Positions 34,491 to 45,461 of a stretch of 64,000 nt of DNA are shown here, piece after piece. The DNA lies in NCBI RefSeq assembly GCF_024171955.1, contig NZ_JAMTCS010000004.1:62001-126000 (forward strand), given 5' to 3'. Positions within the stretch are counted from its first letter, which is position 1. Each line of letters starts with the position of its first letter. Origin of the DNA: Promicromonospora thailandica. Lineage in GTDB: Bacteria > Actinomycetota > Actinomycetes > Actinomycetales > Cellulomonadaceae. Under the pieces are notes generated by a model that was not told the DNA's origin, did not search any database, and saw only the letters and a list, made by a program, of their open reading frames with translations. The position numbers and the translations under genes were made by a program.

Positions 34491-35145
34491 CGGCCCGGCC
34501 CACGTCCACGATCTCGGGTCCGCGGTACCCGGGCCGCAGGGCCAGCTCGTCCACGTGCAGCCGCAGCCCGTGGTGCCACTCGACGGCGACGCCGAGCCCG
34601 TGCGCGGCGTCCGCCACCGGGGTGTCCCGGTAGCAGGGGTCCAGGACGATCGCGGCGACGTCCTCGGCCAGGGTCACGGGGCCGTGCACCTGGGCCTCGA
34701 CGTAGTCGTCGAGCAGGTCGCACGCCCCGGCCGCCACGTCGGCGTCGGCCAGGGCGACCAGCGGCGCCGGGTCGCTCGCGCCGAAGTGCTCGGGCTCCGC
34801 CGCCGAGTCCGGGTAGCAGAACGTGGTGCGCTCCAGCACGTGCGGGTGCAGCCGCAGGTGGGCCGACCCGAAGCGGACGGCGGCCCCCGTGGCGCGCGCC
34901 CGGTGGTTCAGCGCGCCGTAGCGGGGGCGCTCGTGCGGCGCGAGCACGTCGTACCGGCCCTCGAACATGCGCTGCTCCCAGCGCCACCGGTCGCCGCCCT
35001 CGTGGGCGGTGAGGCCGCCGTTGCTGGTCCCGGTCTCGAACTGCGAGCGCCAGACGCCGTCGTGCGCGAGGCGCTCGACGAGCGTCTCGCTGCCGTCGGC
35101 GACCAGGCGGTCGGGGTGGAAGTTGATGGTGACCGACGAGCTCAT
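34342..35145 (-). CDS. DUF3626-family protein
   Basis: 267 residues that I recognise as DUF3626 by SQFETGTSNGGLTAHEGGDRWRWEQRMF, RPRYGALNHR, AAVRFGSAHLRLHPHVLERTTFCY and the C-terminal LRLHVDELALRPGYRGPEIVDVG. Many histidines and the compact soluble composition suggest an enzyme, but no biochemical role is known to me. ATG at 35145. Its 3' 149 bp overlap the transporter gene on the other strand. Confidence 0.75.
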   Translation of the reverse strand: MSSSVTINFHPDRLVADGSETLVERLAHDGVWRSQFETGTSNGGLTAHEGGDRWRWEQRMFEGRYDVLAPHERPRYGALNHRARATGAAVRFGSAHLRLHPHVLERTTFCYPDSAAEPEHFGASDPAPLVALADADVAAGACDLLDDYVEAQVHGPVTLAEDVAAIVLDPCYRDTPVADAAHGLGVAVEWHHGLRLHVDELALRPGYRGPEIVDVGRAVSVRHAPDGWLDARVIGEAVRAGRHHPQDLKKVWHHVARWGGPGAHRSG

Positions 35146-35157
35146 GGGCAGAGGCTA

Positions 35158-35216
35158 ACCCGGCCGGCCTGCGGGCCGGCCGGGTCTGCCTCGGTGCGTG
35201 CGGGCCGTCGGCCCGC
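35158..35216. terminator. Tandem GC hairpins downstream of the LAXTG surface-protein gene
   Basis: ACCCGGCCGGCC-TGCG-GGCCGGCCGGGT (35158-35185) is a perfect 12-bp stem with a 4-nt loop. GCGGGCC-GTC-GGCCCGC (35200-35216) is a second hairpin. They lie between the surface-protein stop (35222) and the DUF3626 start (35145), both on the minus strand. Confidence 0.7.
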
Positions 35217-35221
35217 GCCCG

Positions 35222-36157
35222 TCAGTCCGTGACCTCGAGGATCCGGCGACGGGCGCGGATCATGGCCGCGCCCGCGGCCGTGAGGCCGAGCGCCACCGCG
35301 GCGGCGCCGGCGGCCTGGCCGCCGGTCTGGGCCAGCGCGCCGGGCGCCTGCGCCTCGCCGTCGGCCCCGATCGGGGCCAGCGGGTCGACGCCGCCCGGTG
35401 TGGTTCCGTTGCCGATCGGGACGATGCCGGCGCCGTCGTCGCCGTCGTCGCCCGCACCGCCGTCGCCGCCGTCGCCCGGGTCACCGGGGTCGCCCCCGCC
35501 CGGGTTGTCGGCGTAGGTAGGACTCTCCAGCAGATCGTCGACGAGCCCGCCGTCGCCGCCCACGCCGCCGATCGCGCCCGGCACGTCGCCGCCGCCGAGG
35601 TTCTCGCCGATGGAGCCCACGTCGTCGATGATCTCGGAGGGCAGGTTGTCGGTCACGCCCTGCTCGGGACCGTCGGCGCCCAGCACGTCGTCCACGGCGC
35701 CGTTCTCCCCCGCCAGCGCCGTGACCGCGCCGGTGACGCCGCCCACGACGTCCTCCACGGGGCCGCCGGCCTTGGCATCGCCGCTCTTCACGGCGGGCGT
35801 CGAGGCCTCGCCGCGGGCGCCCGTGACGCCCGTGACCACGTCGTCGACGGCGCCGTCCTGGCCGGCCACCGAGTCGACCACGCCGGTCACGCCCGTGACG
35901 GTGTCGTCGACGGCGCCGCCCTTCTTCGTGACCTGGCCGACGGTGTCCGTCACCTGGGTCAGGGTCGTGTCGACCACGCCGTCGTCACCGACGACGGCGT
36001 CGACGGTTCCCGTGAGGAGTCCGCCGAGCCCGCCCTGGGACTGCTCGACCTTCGGCGTGCCGTCGTCGGCCGCGGTCGCGGACATCGCGCCTGCGACGAG
36101 CAGGCCTCCCGCGACGATCGCGGACGGGATCGCCCGGCTCACGAACTTCCTCTTCAT
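35222..36157 (-). CDS. Secreted, sortase-anchored (LAXTG) repeat protein
   Basis: 311 residues. The Sec signal peptide ends around residue 29 (AMSATAA). The body is Gly/Asp/Val-rich with degenerate repeats such as GAVDDVVTGVTG (about residues 70-160), then a Gly/Asp-rich stalk. The C-terminus is a sorting signal: LAQTG, a hydrophobic helix and RARRR. LAXTG is the class E sortase motif common in high-GC actinobacteria. Ligand or role unknown. It is divergent from the Ser/Thr kinase gene. Confidence 0.82.
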   Translation of the reverse strand: MKRKFVSRAIPSAIVAGGLLVAGAMSATAADDGTPKVEQSQGGLGGLLTGTVDAVVGDDGVVDTTLTQVTDTVGQVTKKGGAVDDTVTGVTGVVDSVAGQDGAVDDVVTGVTGARGEASTPAVKSGDAKAGGPVEDVVGGVTGAVTALAGENGAVDDVLGADGPEQGVTDNLPSEIIDDVGSIGENLGGGDVPGAIGGVGGDGGLVDDLLESPTYADNPGGGDPGDPGDGGDGGAGDDGDDGAGIVPIGNGTTPGGVDPLAPIGADGEAQAPGALAQTGGQAAGAAAVALGLTAAGAAMIRARRRILEVTD

Positions 36158-36253
36158 GTCTCCCCCTGTATCTGATACGTCTGGCTGCCACTACGGCGAT
36201 CCACACTGACGGATATGTCGGGTGAATTCAAGGTAATCAGGTATGTTTCCCCC

Positions 36254-37867
36254 ATGATCGTGCCAGGCTCAGGGGCGGCCCCGCAGATCCACCCTCTCGA
36301 CCCGAACGACCCGCAGGAGCTGGGCGGCTACCAGCTGCTCGGCCGCATCGGGGCGGGCGGCATGGGCGTGGTCTACCTCGCCCAGACCCGTACCGGACGC
36401 AAGCTCGCCATGAAGGCGATCCTCAAGGAGTACGTGCAGGACCCGGAGTTCCGCACGCGGTTCCGCCGGGAGGCCGCCGCGGCGATGAAGGTGCGCGGCC
36501 GGCATCTCGCCACCCTGATCGACGCCGACCCGGACGCCGACCAGCCGTGGCTCGCGGTCGAGTACGTCGAGGGCCCGTCCCTGACCGCCGTGGTGCAGGC
36601 GAACGGGCCGCTGGCCGAGCCCGACGTGCGCCGGGTCGTCGCGGGCGTCGCCGAGGCGCTGCGGTCGGTGCACCAGTCGGGCATCGTGCACCGGGACCTC
36701 AAGCCGTCGAACATCCTGCTCGGCCAGGAGGGGCCGTTCGTCATCGACTTCGGCATCGCCCAGGCGTCCGACTCGACGTCGCTCACGCGCACCGGGCTCA
36801 AGGTCGGCACGCCGTCGTTCATGGCGCCCGAGCAGGTGCGCGGCAGCGTCTCCAGCCCCGCCGCCGACATCTGGGCGCTCGGCGCCGTCGCGCTCTACGC
36901 CGCCACCGGGCAGCGGGCCTTCGGCGAGGGCGACACCACCGTCGTCTACTACCGCGTGGTGCACGAGGAGCCCGACCTCAGCGCCTGCCCCGACTGGCTG
37001 CTCCCGCTGGTGCGGGCCTGCCTCGCGAAGGATCCTGAGGCGCGCCCCGACCTGCAGGAGGTGCTCGACTTCGTCAACGAGGTCCCCGCCGGGTTCCGCA
37101 CCGCGACCACCAAGATCACGCCGGGCCCCGCCGTCCCGTCGGCCGAGGACGACGACGCGACCGCCCTGCGCGACGACGACGCGACGGTGCTCAAGGCCGC
37201 GGCCGCGGAGCCCGCGCAGGACACCGGCTCCGGGCCGGACGCCGACCCCGGGCCCACCCCGGCGAACCCGCGCCGCGGGGTGCTGTCCCGCCCGGTCACG
37301 TGGATCGCCGCGGCCGCCGCCGTGCTCGTCGTCGGCGCGGGTGCCACGGCGCTCGCCCTGGGCTGGCCGTCCGGCGTCCCGGAGGGCGGGCCGACGACGC
37401 CGCCGTCCGCGTCTGCCTCCACGTCCCCCTCGGGCGAGGCGACGGCCGCCGTGATCGACGAGTGCCTGGTGGGCCGGTGGCGGCTGGACGAGCTGTCCGG
37501 CCAGGTGCCGCTCGGCGGCGACACCGTGGAGGCGACCGGCTTCGAGGGCCGTGTCACGGAGTTCCGGCCCGACGGGACCGAGCTGGTGCACTACGACGAG
37601 GCCGAGCCGCTGCGCGCCCAGACCTCGGCCGGCGAGTACACGGAGACGTGGAGCGGTACCGCCGTCTACCCCGTGCGGACCGCCGACGACGTGCTGACCA
37701 CGACCGGTGTCGACTTCAGCGACGTCACGGTGGTCAAGGCGCTCGGCGACGAGACCCGCGAGCACCAGCCCAGCGGCGGCACCCCGCAGCTCGAGTACAC
37801 GTGCGACGACACGACCTACACGGAGTCGTCCGCCGGCTACGAGGCCACCTACACCCGCCTCGACTGA
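36254..37867 (+). CDS. Membrane-bound Ser/Thr protein kinase (PknB-like)
   Basis: About 537 residues. The kinase domain has the glycine loop GRIGAGGMG, catalytic HRDLKPSN (about residue 146), DFGIAQ (about 164) and APEQ. A linker rich in Asp/Ala leads to one transmembrane helix (about 348-370, WIAAAAAVLVVGAGATALALGW). The external C-terminal domain of about 130 residues (CLVGRWRLDELSGQVPLGG...) lacks PASTA repeats and may bind a small ligand. I prefer ATG 36254; ATG 36215 would add 13 residues. It may respond to envelope signals. Confidence 0.87.
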   Translation: MIVPGSGAAPQIHPLDPNDPQELGGYQLLGRIGAGGMGVVYLAQTRTGRKLAMKAILKEYVQDPEFRTRFRREAAAAMKVRGRHLATLIDADPDADQPWLAVEYVEGPSLTAVVQANGPLAEPDVRRVVAGVAEALRSVHQSGIVHRDLKPSNILLGQEGPFVIDFGIAQASDSTSLTRTGLKVGTPSFMAPEQVRGSVSSPAADIWALGAVALYAATGQRAFGEGDTTVVYYRVVHEEPDLSACPDWLLPLVRACLAKDPEARPDLQEVLDFVNEVPAGFRTATTKITPGPAVPSAEDDDATALRDDDATVLKAAAAEPAQDTGSGPDADPGPTPANPRRGVLSRPVTWIAAAAAVLVVGAGATALALGWPSGVPEGGPTTPPSASASTSPSGEATAAVIDECLVGRWRLDELSGQVPLGGDTVEATGFEGRVTEFRPDGTELVHYDEAEPLRAQTSAGEYTETWSGTAVYPVRTADDVLTTTGVDFSDVTVVKALGDETREHQPSGGTPQLEYTCDDTTYTESSAGYEATYTRLD

Positions 37868-37886
37868 CCGCCGCCTCGACCCTCGC

Positions 37887-37943
37887 TGAGTGCTGGGTAT
37901 TCGCCCTTTTCCGTGTGCCAGAAGGGCGAATACCCAGCACTCA
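37887..37943. terminator. 22-bp perfect hairpin between kinase and leuA
   Basis: TGAGTGCTGGGTATTCGCCC plus TT (37887-37908) pairs perfectly with 37922-37943 around a 13-nt loop. It lies between the convergent stops of the kinase (37867) and leuA (37959). Its A/T content is well above that of the surroundings. It probably terminates both transcripts. Confidence 0.85.
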
Positions 37944-37958
37944 ACGGGGCGGGTGGGG

Positions 37959-39903
<1,945 letters not shown>

Positions 39904-39909
39904 GCGGTC

Positions 39910-39915
39910 ACTGTA
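39910..39915 (-). promoter_or_regulatory. -10 element of the leuA leader promoter
   Basis: TACAGT on the minus strand (39915-39910) lies 7 nt before the GTG of the leader peptide (39903). No convincing -35 hexamer is seen upstream. Confidence 0.5.
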
Positions 39916-40006
39916 CCCCTGCCGGACGCCGGGGTGCCCGCCTCGCCCACGATCCGGACCGGGCGGGTCCGGGCGGGCTGTCGGCGCCTGGGCGACCCCC
40001 ACCGGC

Positions 40007-40254
40007 GAGATCTGGCGCAGACGCGGGCGGGCCCCGCCGAGATCTGGTGGTGGGTACGTCGGACGGGCTGGTCGCCCCGCGAGATCTGGTGGTGGGCACG
40101 CTGGACACGACGGTCGCCCCGCGAGATCTGGTGGTGGGCACGCGAGATCTGGCGGTGGGGCCGAGATCTGGTGGTGCACGGCCAGATCTCGGCGAGCCAG
40201 CTCCGGCGCACCACCAGATCTCGGCCGGCCCGCTCCGGCGCACCACCAGATCTC
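40007..40254. repeat. Mirror-repeat array of GAGATCTGG units (6 forward, 3 reverse)
   Basis: The 9-mer GAGATCTGG starts at 40007, 40039, 40081, 40123, 40144 and 40163 in forward orientation. Its reverse complement CCAGATCTC then starts at 40182, 40214 and 40246. Several units carry a longer context (CGAGATCTGGTGGTG). Forward copy 6 and reverse copy 1 form an 11-bp stem with a 10-nt loop, and outer copies can pair in series. The array fills most of the 395-bp gap between the leuA leader and the 3' end of the next minus-strand gene. No gene is seen here. Confidence 0.88.
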
Positions 40255-40298
40255 GGCGAGTCGGCTCCAGCGGGTCAGCGCCGCGGGTCAGCCGCGGG

Positions 40299-42473
40299 TC
40301 AGCGGCGCGTGCGGAGCGCGGCGTCGACCTGCGGGTCGCCCAGCGCGCCCAGCCAGTCCAGCAGAGCCGGGTACGTCGAGGGGTTGGCCGCGACCTGCGG
40401 GCGCAGGTGCGGCGCCTCCTGGACGATCTTGGCGAGGTCCGCGAGCGGGGTGGCCGGGTCGAGCGCCACGGCGGCGGTCCACCGGCCGCCCACCGGCGGC
40501 ATGACGGCGGTGTGCCCCTGCCGCGCGGTCTCGTCGGGCTGCTGCACCCGGCCGACGACGACGGGCCGCGTCACGTGCCCCTGGTCCGCGCCGGGGTCGG
40601 CGGCGGCCGCCTGCTGGCCGGTCACCGGCCGGATGCGCGCCGTCGCCTGCCCCGAGGCCACGCGCTGCACGCGGGCCCCGGGCTGCGCCGCCGCGGGCTG
40701 CCCCGTCGGCTGTCCTGCCGGCTGCGCCGCCGCCGAGGCCACGGGCGACGCCCCCGACACCGGCCGCGCGGCCGGCTGCCCCGACGTCTCGGGCCGCACG
40801 GGCGGCATCGTCGCGGTCTCGCCCGCCGCCGCGGCCGGCATGTCCTCCACGGTGCGCATCGAGGTGATCGAGACCTCGCCGGACTCGGGCGCGGCGGCCT
40901 GCACGGGGGTCGCCCCCCGCTGCGCCGCGGCGGCACCGGCGACGGTGCGCACGGCGCCCGTCGAGCTGACCCGGCGCGGCTCGGCCGGGCGGCGCAGCTC
41001 GGGCGCCGACCGCACGGGCTCCTCCGGGAGGGTGGCCGGTGCGGCCTTGTCGGCCTTGGGCCGCGGCGGCGCCCACACGTAGGCGGCGGTCCGGTCGACG
41101 TCGCCGTCGCCACCGATGCCGACCGTCTGGAAGTGCTCGCGCACCGCCTTGGGCACCATCAGGGCGGACGCCGCGACGATCGGCAGGCCGAGCGCCATGA
41201 GCAGGTCGCCGAGGTTGACGCCGAGGCTGGCACCGGACGTCGCGATCACCACGACCAGCCCGAGCACGCCGGCCACGCAGGCCGCGCCGACGGCGGGCAC
41301 GTGCCCCGTGTTCGGGTCGCGCCGCAGGGAGCGGCGCGCGAACCAGGCGATCGCGCCGACGACGACGCCGAGCACGAGCCGCACCACGAGCGTCACGCCC
41401 GCGCCGGAACCGATGAAGCCGGGGTCGATGAGCTGCACGAGCGCGGCCAGGGCGCTGCACGCGGCCAGCAGCACGATGACGTCGAACGCGCGGATCGCCA
41501 CCCGCACCCAGACGCCCGCGGCGCGCTCGGTGTCGAGGTCCTCCTCCGCCTCCGGGTCGCGACGCACGGCGGGCGCGCCCGCGAAGGCCGCGGCGAGCGG
41601 CAGCAGCACCAGGCCGAACCGGCTCGGGTCGGTCACGCCGGGACGCATGGACTCCAGGCCGGTCAGCCCGTCGCCGGACGTGAACACGAACAGGAGCGCG
41701 AGCACGAAGCCCGCGGCCACCAGCACCAGCCGGGACGGCCGGTCGTGCCGCACCGTGCCGCCCACGAGCAGCCACGTCAGGCCCAGCACCAGCACCAGCC
41801 AGACGGGCGACAGCAGGCGGTCGCCGAGCGTCGCGCCGTCGGCCAGCTCGGCGAACAGCGTGGACAGGACGGCGCCCAGCGCGATCAGCGCGCCCACGCC
41901 CGCCAGGCCGAGCCGCCAGCCGCGCAGGACGCCGCCGTCCTGCTCCACGGGGCCGAGCTCGCTGTCCCGCGGGGTGGCCGCGAGCGCCGCCCCGGCGAGC
42001 GCGAGGCCGAGACCGGTGCCGACGCCGGTGCCGGAGCGCACGTCGAAGATCAGGTGCAGCAGGCCGATGACCGCGAGCGGCAGGCCGGCGAGCAGCCGGG
42101 TGCGGCGCGTCGTGTGCACGGTCCAGCTCACCGGCAGCACGGCGAGGCGGGCCAGGTACGGGAGGCTGAGCGACGCGAGGGACACGGCGACGGCAAGCAC
42201 GACCTCGACGCGGTCGGCGGAGCGGTCGGTCAGGTTCCAGGGCAGCGCGAGGGAGACGAGGAGGGCGATCGCGGCGATGGCGTCGCGCACGTAGTCGGCC
42301 ACCGCGACGTTCGCGAAGGCGCCGGGCGCGGGGTGGTGCGCGGCCTCGCCGTCCTCGCTCGCCGTGCCCGTGGCACCGGTCAGGTGGCCGAGGGTCTCCG
42401 TCGGTGCACCGTTGGCGTCGGCCGCGTCGCCGGCCGGGTTCTCGTCACGCTCGGACGCGTGCTGGTCGATCAT
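40299..42473 (-). CDS. Multi-spanning membrane protein with C-terminal variant leucine-rich repeat
   Basis: 724 residues. After a polar N-terminus, about 10-12 hydrophobic helices fill residues 55-455. Then comes a long Ala/Pro/Gln/Thr-rich linker. The last about 60 residues (ALDPATPLADLAKIVQEAPHLRPQVAANPSTYPALLDWLGALGDP) match the variant leucine-rich repeat (LRV) found at the ends of many actinobacterial membrane proteins. ATG at 42473 follows GAGGAG. Function unknown; the repeat may be a protein-interaction module. Confidence 0.75.
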   Translation of the reverse strand: MIDQHASERDENPAGDAADANGAPTETLGHLTGATGTASEDGEAAHHPAPGAFANVAVADYVRDAIAAIALLVSLALPWNLTDRSADRVEVVLAVAVSLASLSLPYLARLAVLPVSWTVHTTRRTRLLAGLPLAVIGLLHLIFDVRSGTGVGTGLGLALAGAALAATPRDSELGPVEQDGGVLRGWRLGLAGVGALIALGAVLSTLFAELADGATLGDRLLSPVWLVLVLGLTWLLVGGTVRHDRPSRLVLVAAGFVLALLFVFTSGDGLTGLESMRPGVTDPSRFGLVLLPLAAAFAGAPAVRRDPEAEEDLDTERAAGVWVRVAIRAFDVIVLLAACSALAALVQLIDPGFIGSGAGVTLVVRLVLGVVVGAIAWFARRSLRRDPNTGHVPAVGAACVAGVLGLVVVIATSGASLGVNLGDLLMALGLPIVAASALMVPKAVREHFQTVGIGGDGDVDRTAAYVWAPPRPKADKAAPATLPEEPVRSAPELRRPAEPRRVSSTGAVRTVAGAAAAQRGATPVQAAAPESGEVSITSMRTVEDMPAAAAGETATMPPVRPETSGQPAARPVSGASPVASAAAQPAGQPTGQPAAAQPGARVQRVASGQATARIRPVTGQQAAAADPGADQGHVTRPVVVGRVQQPDETARQGHTAVMPPVGGRWTAAVALDPATPLADLAKIVQEAPHLRPQVAANPSTYPALLDWLGALGDPQVDAALRTRR

Positions 42474-42701
42474 GCGTTCACTCCTCGGTAACGCCGCCGT
42501 CGACTCGGGACGTGGGGCGGGGGCGGCGCGGGGGTCCGTCGCTGGGATCGCTGGGGTCCATGACGTTACTACCGCCCGGGCACCCAGCCTGTCAGCCTGC
42601 GTCCCGGCGAGTCCGTCCCACCAGCATTTCTGCGCACGTCCATCACATTCGTGGGGTGCGGCGTGCTGACCGTACCGGATCGTCGCGGGTCGCCGCCGCC
42701 T

Positions 42702-43679
42702 ATGATCCTAGGCGTGCGCACAGTCCTGCCGAACGGTGCCCCGACCGAGGCCGACCTGGTGGCGGCGGCCCGGGCGGGCGACACGAGCGCCGTCGGCCTC
42801 CTGTTCGCCCGGTACCGGCCCGCGCTGCTCGCCGTCGCGACGAGCCTGCTGGGCCACGTGCCGGACGCCGAGGACGCGGTGCAGGAGGCAGGTCTGACGG
42901 CGCTGCTGCGGATCGGCACGCTGCGTGACCCGGACGCGGTGGGACCGTGGCTCAAGGAGGTCGTGCGGAACGCGTGCCGCAGGCGGTTGCGGACCCCGGC
43001 GACCGACGTGCTCGACGACCAGGTCGCGGCCGGTTTGCCGTCGTCCGAGCCGGACCCCGCGGACCTGCTCGACGCGCACGCCGGACGGGACTGGTTGTGG
43101 GCGGCGCTGGGCGAGCTCCCGTCCGAGCAGCGGACCGCGTTCGTGCTGCGCTACCTGGGCGGTCTGCCCGCCTACCGGGACATCGCCGTGACGCTCGGCG
43201 TACCGGTGGGCACGGTGCGCAGCAGGCTGTCCGCGGCGCGGGCGCGGATGGCCGGGGCTCTGCTCGCCACGGCGGAGGCGGCGCACGACGACGTCGCCGT
43301 GCTCACCCGGGAGCGCCGCCGGGAGGCCGCCCGGGAGCTGGCCGAGGCCGACCGCGGCGATACGCGCTCGATGCTCGCGGACCGCTGCTCCCCCGCCGTC
43401 GAGTCGACGTGGGCGAGCGGGCTCACCACCATCGGCCCGAGCTACATGCGGCAGGCCATGGCGAGGGACGTCGCGGACGGTGTGCGGCACCGGCTGGCGG
43501 ACGTCGTGGCGGGGCACGACCTGGAGCTGTGGGAGATCGAGCTGGTCAACCCGCCGGAGGACCCGGACCACTGCCCGCCCGGCGCGCTGTGGGTGCTACG
43601 GCTGGAGGGCGACCAGGTGCACCGCACGCACCTGTTCCACCGGCCGCGCCCCGCGGCGCCCGAGCCCGCGCTGCTGTGA
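42702..43679 (+). CDS. ECF-type sigma factor with C-terminal extension
   Basis: About 325 residues. Region 2 (DLVAAARAGDTSAVGLLFARYRPALLAVATSLLGHVPDAEDAVQEAGLTALLRI) and region 4 (ELPSEQRTAFVLRYLGGLPAYRDIAVTLGVPVGTVRSRLSAARARM) are clear. The following about 130 residues, ending in LWVLRLEGDQVHRTHLFHRPRP, may be an NTF2-like sensor. Start uncertain: ATG 42702 overlaps a TATGAT -10-like hexamer (42701-42706), so the GTG at 42714 could be the true leaderless start. No anti-sigma gene is adjacent. Between it and the divergent gene (42474-42701) I see no other feature. Confidence 0.85.
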   Translation: MILGVRTVLPNGAPTEADLVAAARAGDTSAVGLLFARYRPALLAVATSLLGHVPDAEDAVQEAGLTALLRIGTLRDPDAVGPWLKEVVRNACRRRLRTPATDVLDDQVAAGLPSSEPDPADLLDAHAGRDWLWAALGELPSEQRTAFVLRYLGGLPAYRDIAVTLGVPVGTVRSRLSAARARMAGALLATAEAAHDDVAVLTRERRREAARELAEADRGDTRSMLADRCSPAVESTWASGLTTIGPSYMRQAMARDVADGVRHRLADVVAGHDLELWEIELVNPPEDPDHCPPGALWVLRLEGDQVHRTHLFHRPRPAAPEPALL

Positions 43680-43734
43680 GGCAGGTCACGGGCACGACCC
43701 CGAACTTTTCCCCGGGCCGGCGCATCGTGCCGGT

Positions 43735-44610
43735 GTGAACGCTCCCATGAACATTCCCGCGAACGCTCCCGCTGACTCCGCCACGACGCATCTCTCCGAC
43801 CAGGACCTCACAGCACTCGCCGAGACCGTCGAGGCCGAGGCGATGTACGCCTACGTCGCACAAGCCCCCGCCGCGACGGTGGAAGGACTCGGCACCACGA
43901 CCACCCGGCTGGGCGGCGGGGTCGTGCTGTCGGCGCGCCTCGACCCCTACGACTACTGGAGCAAGGCGGTCGGCCTCGGCGTCACCGAACCGGTCACGCA
44001 CGACCTCGTCGGGGAGGTGATCGACTTCTACCGCGCGCAGCGGACGCCGACCGCCCTCTTCCAGATCGCACCCTCCCTGCTGCCGGAGGACTGGGACGAG
44101 ATCCGGGCCGCGCACGGCCTGGAACCGGCCGGCACGTGGAACAAGCACGCCGCGCCGATCGACGGCCTGCGGACCGACGCCATGACCGACCTGCGTGTGG
44201 CACGGGTCCAGGAGGACGACGCCGCCGAGTGGGCCACCGTCGTGGCCACGACGTTCGGCATGGACAACCCTGCCCTCGTCGCCATGCTGACCGAGAGCGT
44301 GCACACCCCGGGGTGTCAGCTCTTCGCGGCCTGGGACGGTGACACCATCGTCGCCGGGGGTGCCCTGTTCCTGCACGGCACGACGGCCTCCCTGCACTCG
44401 GGCGCCACGGCACCGAGCCATCGCGGTCGGGGTGCGCAGTCGGCGCTCGTCGCTGCACGGATCGAGGCGGCCCGGGCGGCCGGCGCGCGGTGGGTGGTGT
44501 CCGAGACGGGCAAGGCCGCACCGGGCGAGCGCAACCCCTCCACCGAGAACATGCGCCGGGCCGGCGTGCGGGTGGCCTACGCGCGGCCGAACTGGCGGTG
44601 GCGGGCCTGA
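43735..44610 (+). CDS. GNAT-family acetyltransferase, first of tandem pair
   Basis: 291 residues from GTG 43735 (ATG 43747 possible). The N-terminal about 140 residues are shared with the next gene (LGVTEPVTHDLVGEVIDFYRAQ, LPEDWDEIRAAHGLEP). The C-terminal GNAT domain has the acetyl-CoA motif SHRGRGAQSALVAARIEAARAAGARWVVSETG and ends STENMRRAGVRVAYARPNWRWRA. The acceptor is unknown. It is 55 bp after the ECF sigma gene in the same direction. Confidence 0.82.
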   Translation: MNAPMNIPANAPADSATTHLSDQDLTALAETVEAEAMYAYVAQAPAATVEGLGTTTTRLGGGVVLSARLDPYDYWSKAVGLGVTEPVTHDLVGEVIDFYRAQRTPTALFQIAPSLLPEDWDEIRAAHGLEPAGTWNKHAAPIDGLRTDAMTDLRVARVQEDDAAEWATVVATTFGMDNPALVAMLTESVHTPGCQLFAAWDGDTIVAGGALFLHGTTASLHSGATAPSHRGRGAQSALVAARIEAARAAGARWVVSETGKAAPGERNPSTENMRRAGVRVAYARPNWRWRA

Positions 44611-44635
44611 CGGCGACCACTGGCATCGTTGAGCC

Positions 44636-45457
44636 ATGACTTCCCTGACCGATCCCACCACGCTCGCCGAGACGGTGGAGACGCAAGCGTTCGACGCCCG
44701 CATGACGCACGCCTCACAGGCGGCACGGGACGGCCTCGGCCTGGCGACGACCCGCCTGGGCGGCGCCACGCTCGGGTCGGCGCGCCTCGACCCCTCCGGG
44801 CACTGGAGCCGGGTCGTCGGCCTCGGTGTCACCGAGCCGGTGACCCGCGAGCTCGTCGACGAGGTGATCGGCTTCTACCGCGCCCAGGGCACGTCGACCA
44901 CCCTGCTCGCCGTCGCCCCGCCGTTCCTCCCGGACGACTGGGACGAGATCCGGGCCGCCCACGGCCTCGAGCCCGACCGCATGGGCCTCAAGATGGGGGC
45001 GCCGGTCGACGGCCTGCGCCCCGAGGCGCGCACCGACCTGCGCGTGACGCGGCTGGACGAGGAGGGGGCAGCGGAGGCGGCTCGCCTGATCGCACGCACG
45101 GTCGGCATGGAGCACCCCGGCGTCGTCGCGCTGCTGGCCTCGGCCGCCGGGACGCCGGGCACACAGGTGTTCGGGGCGTGGGACGGCGAGCGGCTGGTGG
45201 CCACCGGCTCCCTCTCCGTGCACGGCACCGCGGCCGCCCTGAAGTCGGGCGTCACGGCGGTGACCCACCGCGGCCGCGGCGCCCAGTCCGCGCTCGTCGC
45301 GGCCCGGATCGAGGCGGCGCGAGCCGCCGGCGTCCGGTGGGTGGTGGCAGAGACCGACAAGGCGGCACCGGGCGGGCACAACTCGTCGACCGAGAACCTG
45401 CGGCGGGCCGGCCTGCGGGTGCTCTACGAGCGGCAGGACTGGCGGTGGCGCGCGTGA
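44636..45457 (+). CDS. GNAT-family acetyltransferase, second of tandem pair
   Basis: 273 residues, clearly a paralogue of the preceding protein through its whole length (LGVTEPVTRELVDEVIGFYRAQG, THRGRGAQSALVAARIEAARAAGVRWVVAET, STENLRRAGLRVLYERQDWRWRA). It lacks about 18 N-terminal residues of its partner. Starts at ATG 44636, 25 bp after the first stop. It ends 4 bp from a convergent gene. A local duplication is the simplest explanation; both copies keep the acetyl-CoA loop. Confidence 0.84.
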   Translation: MTSLTDPTTLAETVETQAFDARMTHASQAARDGLGLATTRLGGATLGSARLDPSGHWSRVVGLGVTEPVTRELVDEVIGFYRAQGTSTTLLAVAPPFLPDDWDEIRAAHGLEPDRMGLKMGAPVDGLRPEARTDLRVTRLDEEGAAEAARLIARTVGMEHPGVVALLASAAGTPGTQVFGAWDGERLVATGSLSVHGTAAALKSGVTAVTHRGRGAQSALVAARIEAARAAGVRWVVAETDKAAPGGHNSSTENLRRAGLRVLYERQDWRWRA

Positions 45458-45461
45458 CGGC

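Noticed and set aside
40007-40254. Regularly occurring short repeats considered as a CRISPR array
   Set aside because: Units are only 9-15 nt, spacing varies widely, orientation flips in the middle, and there are no cas genes.
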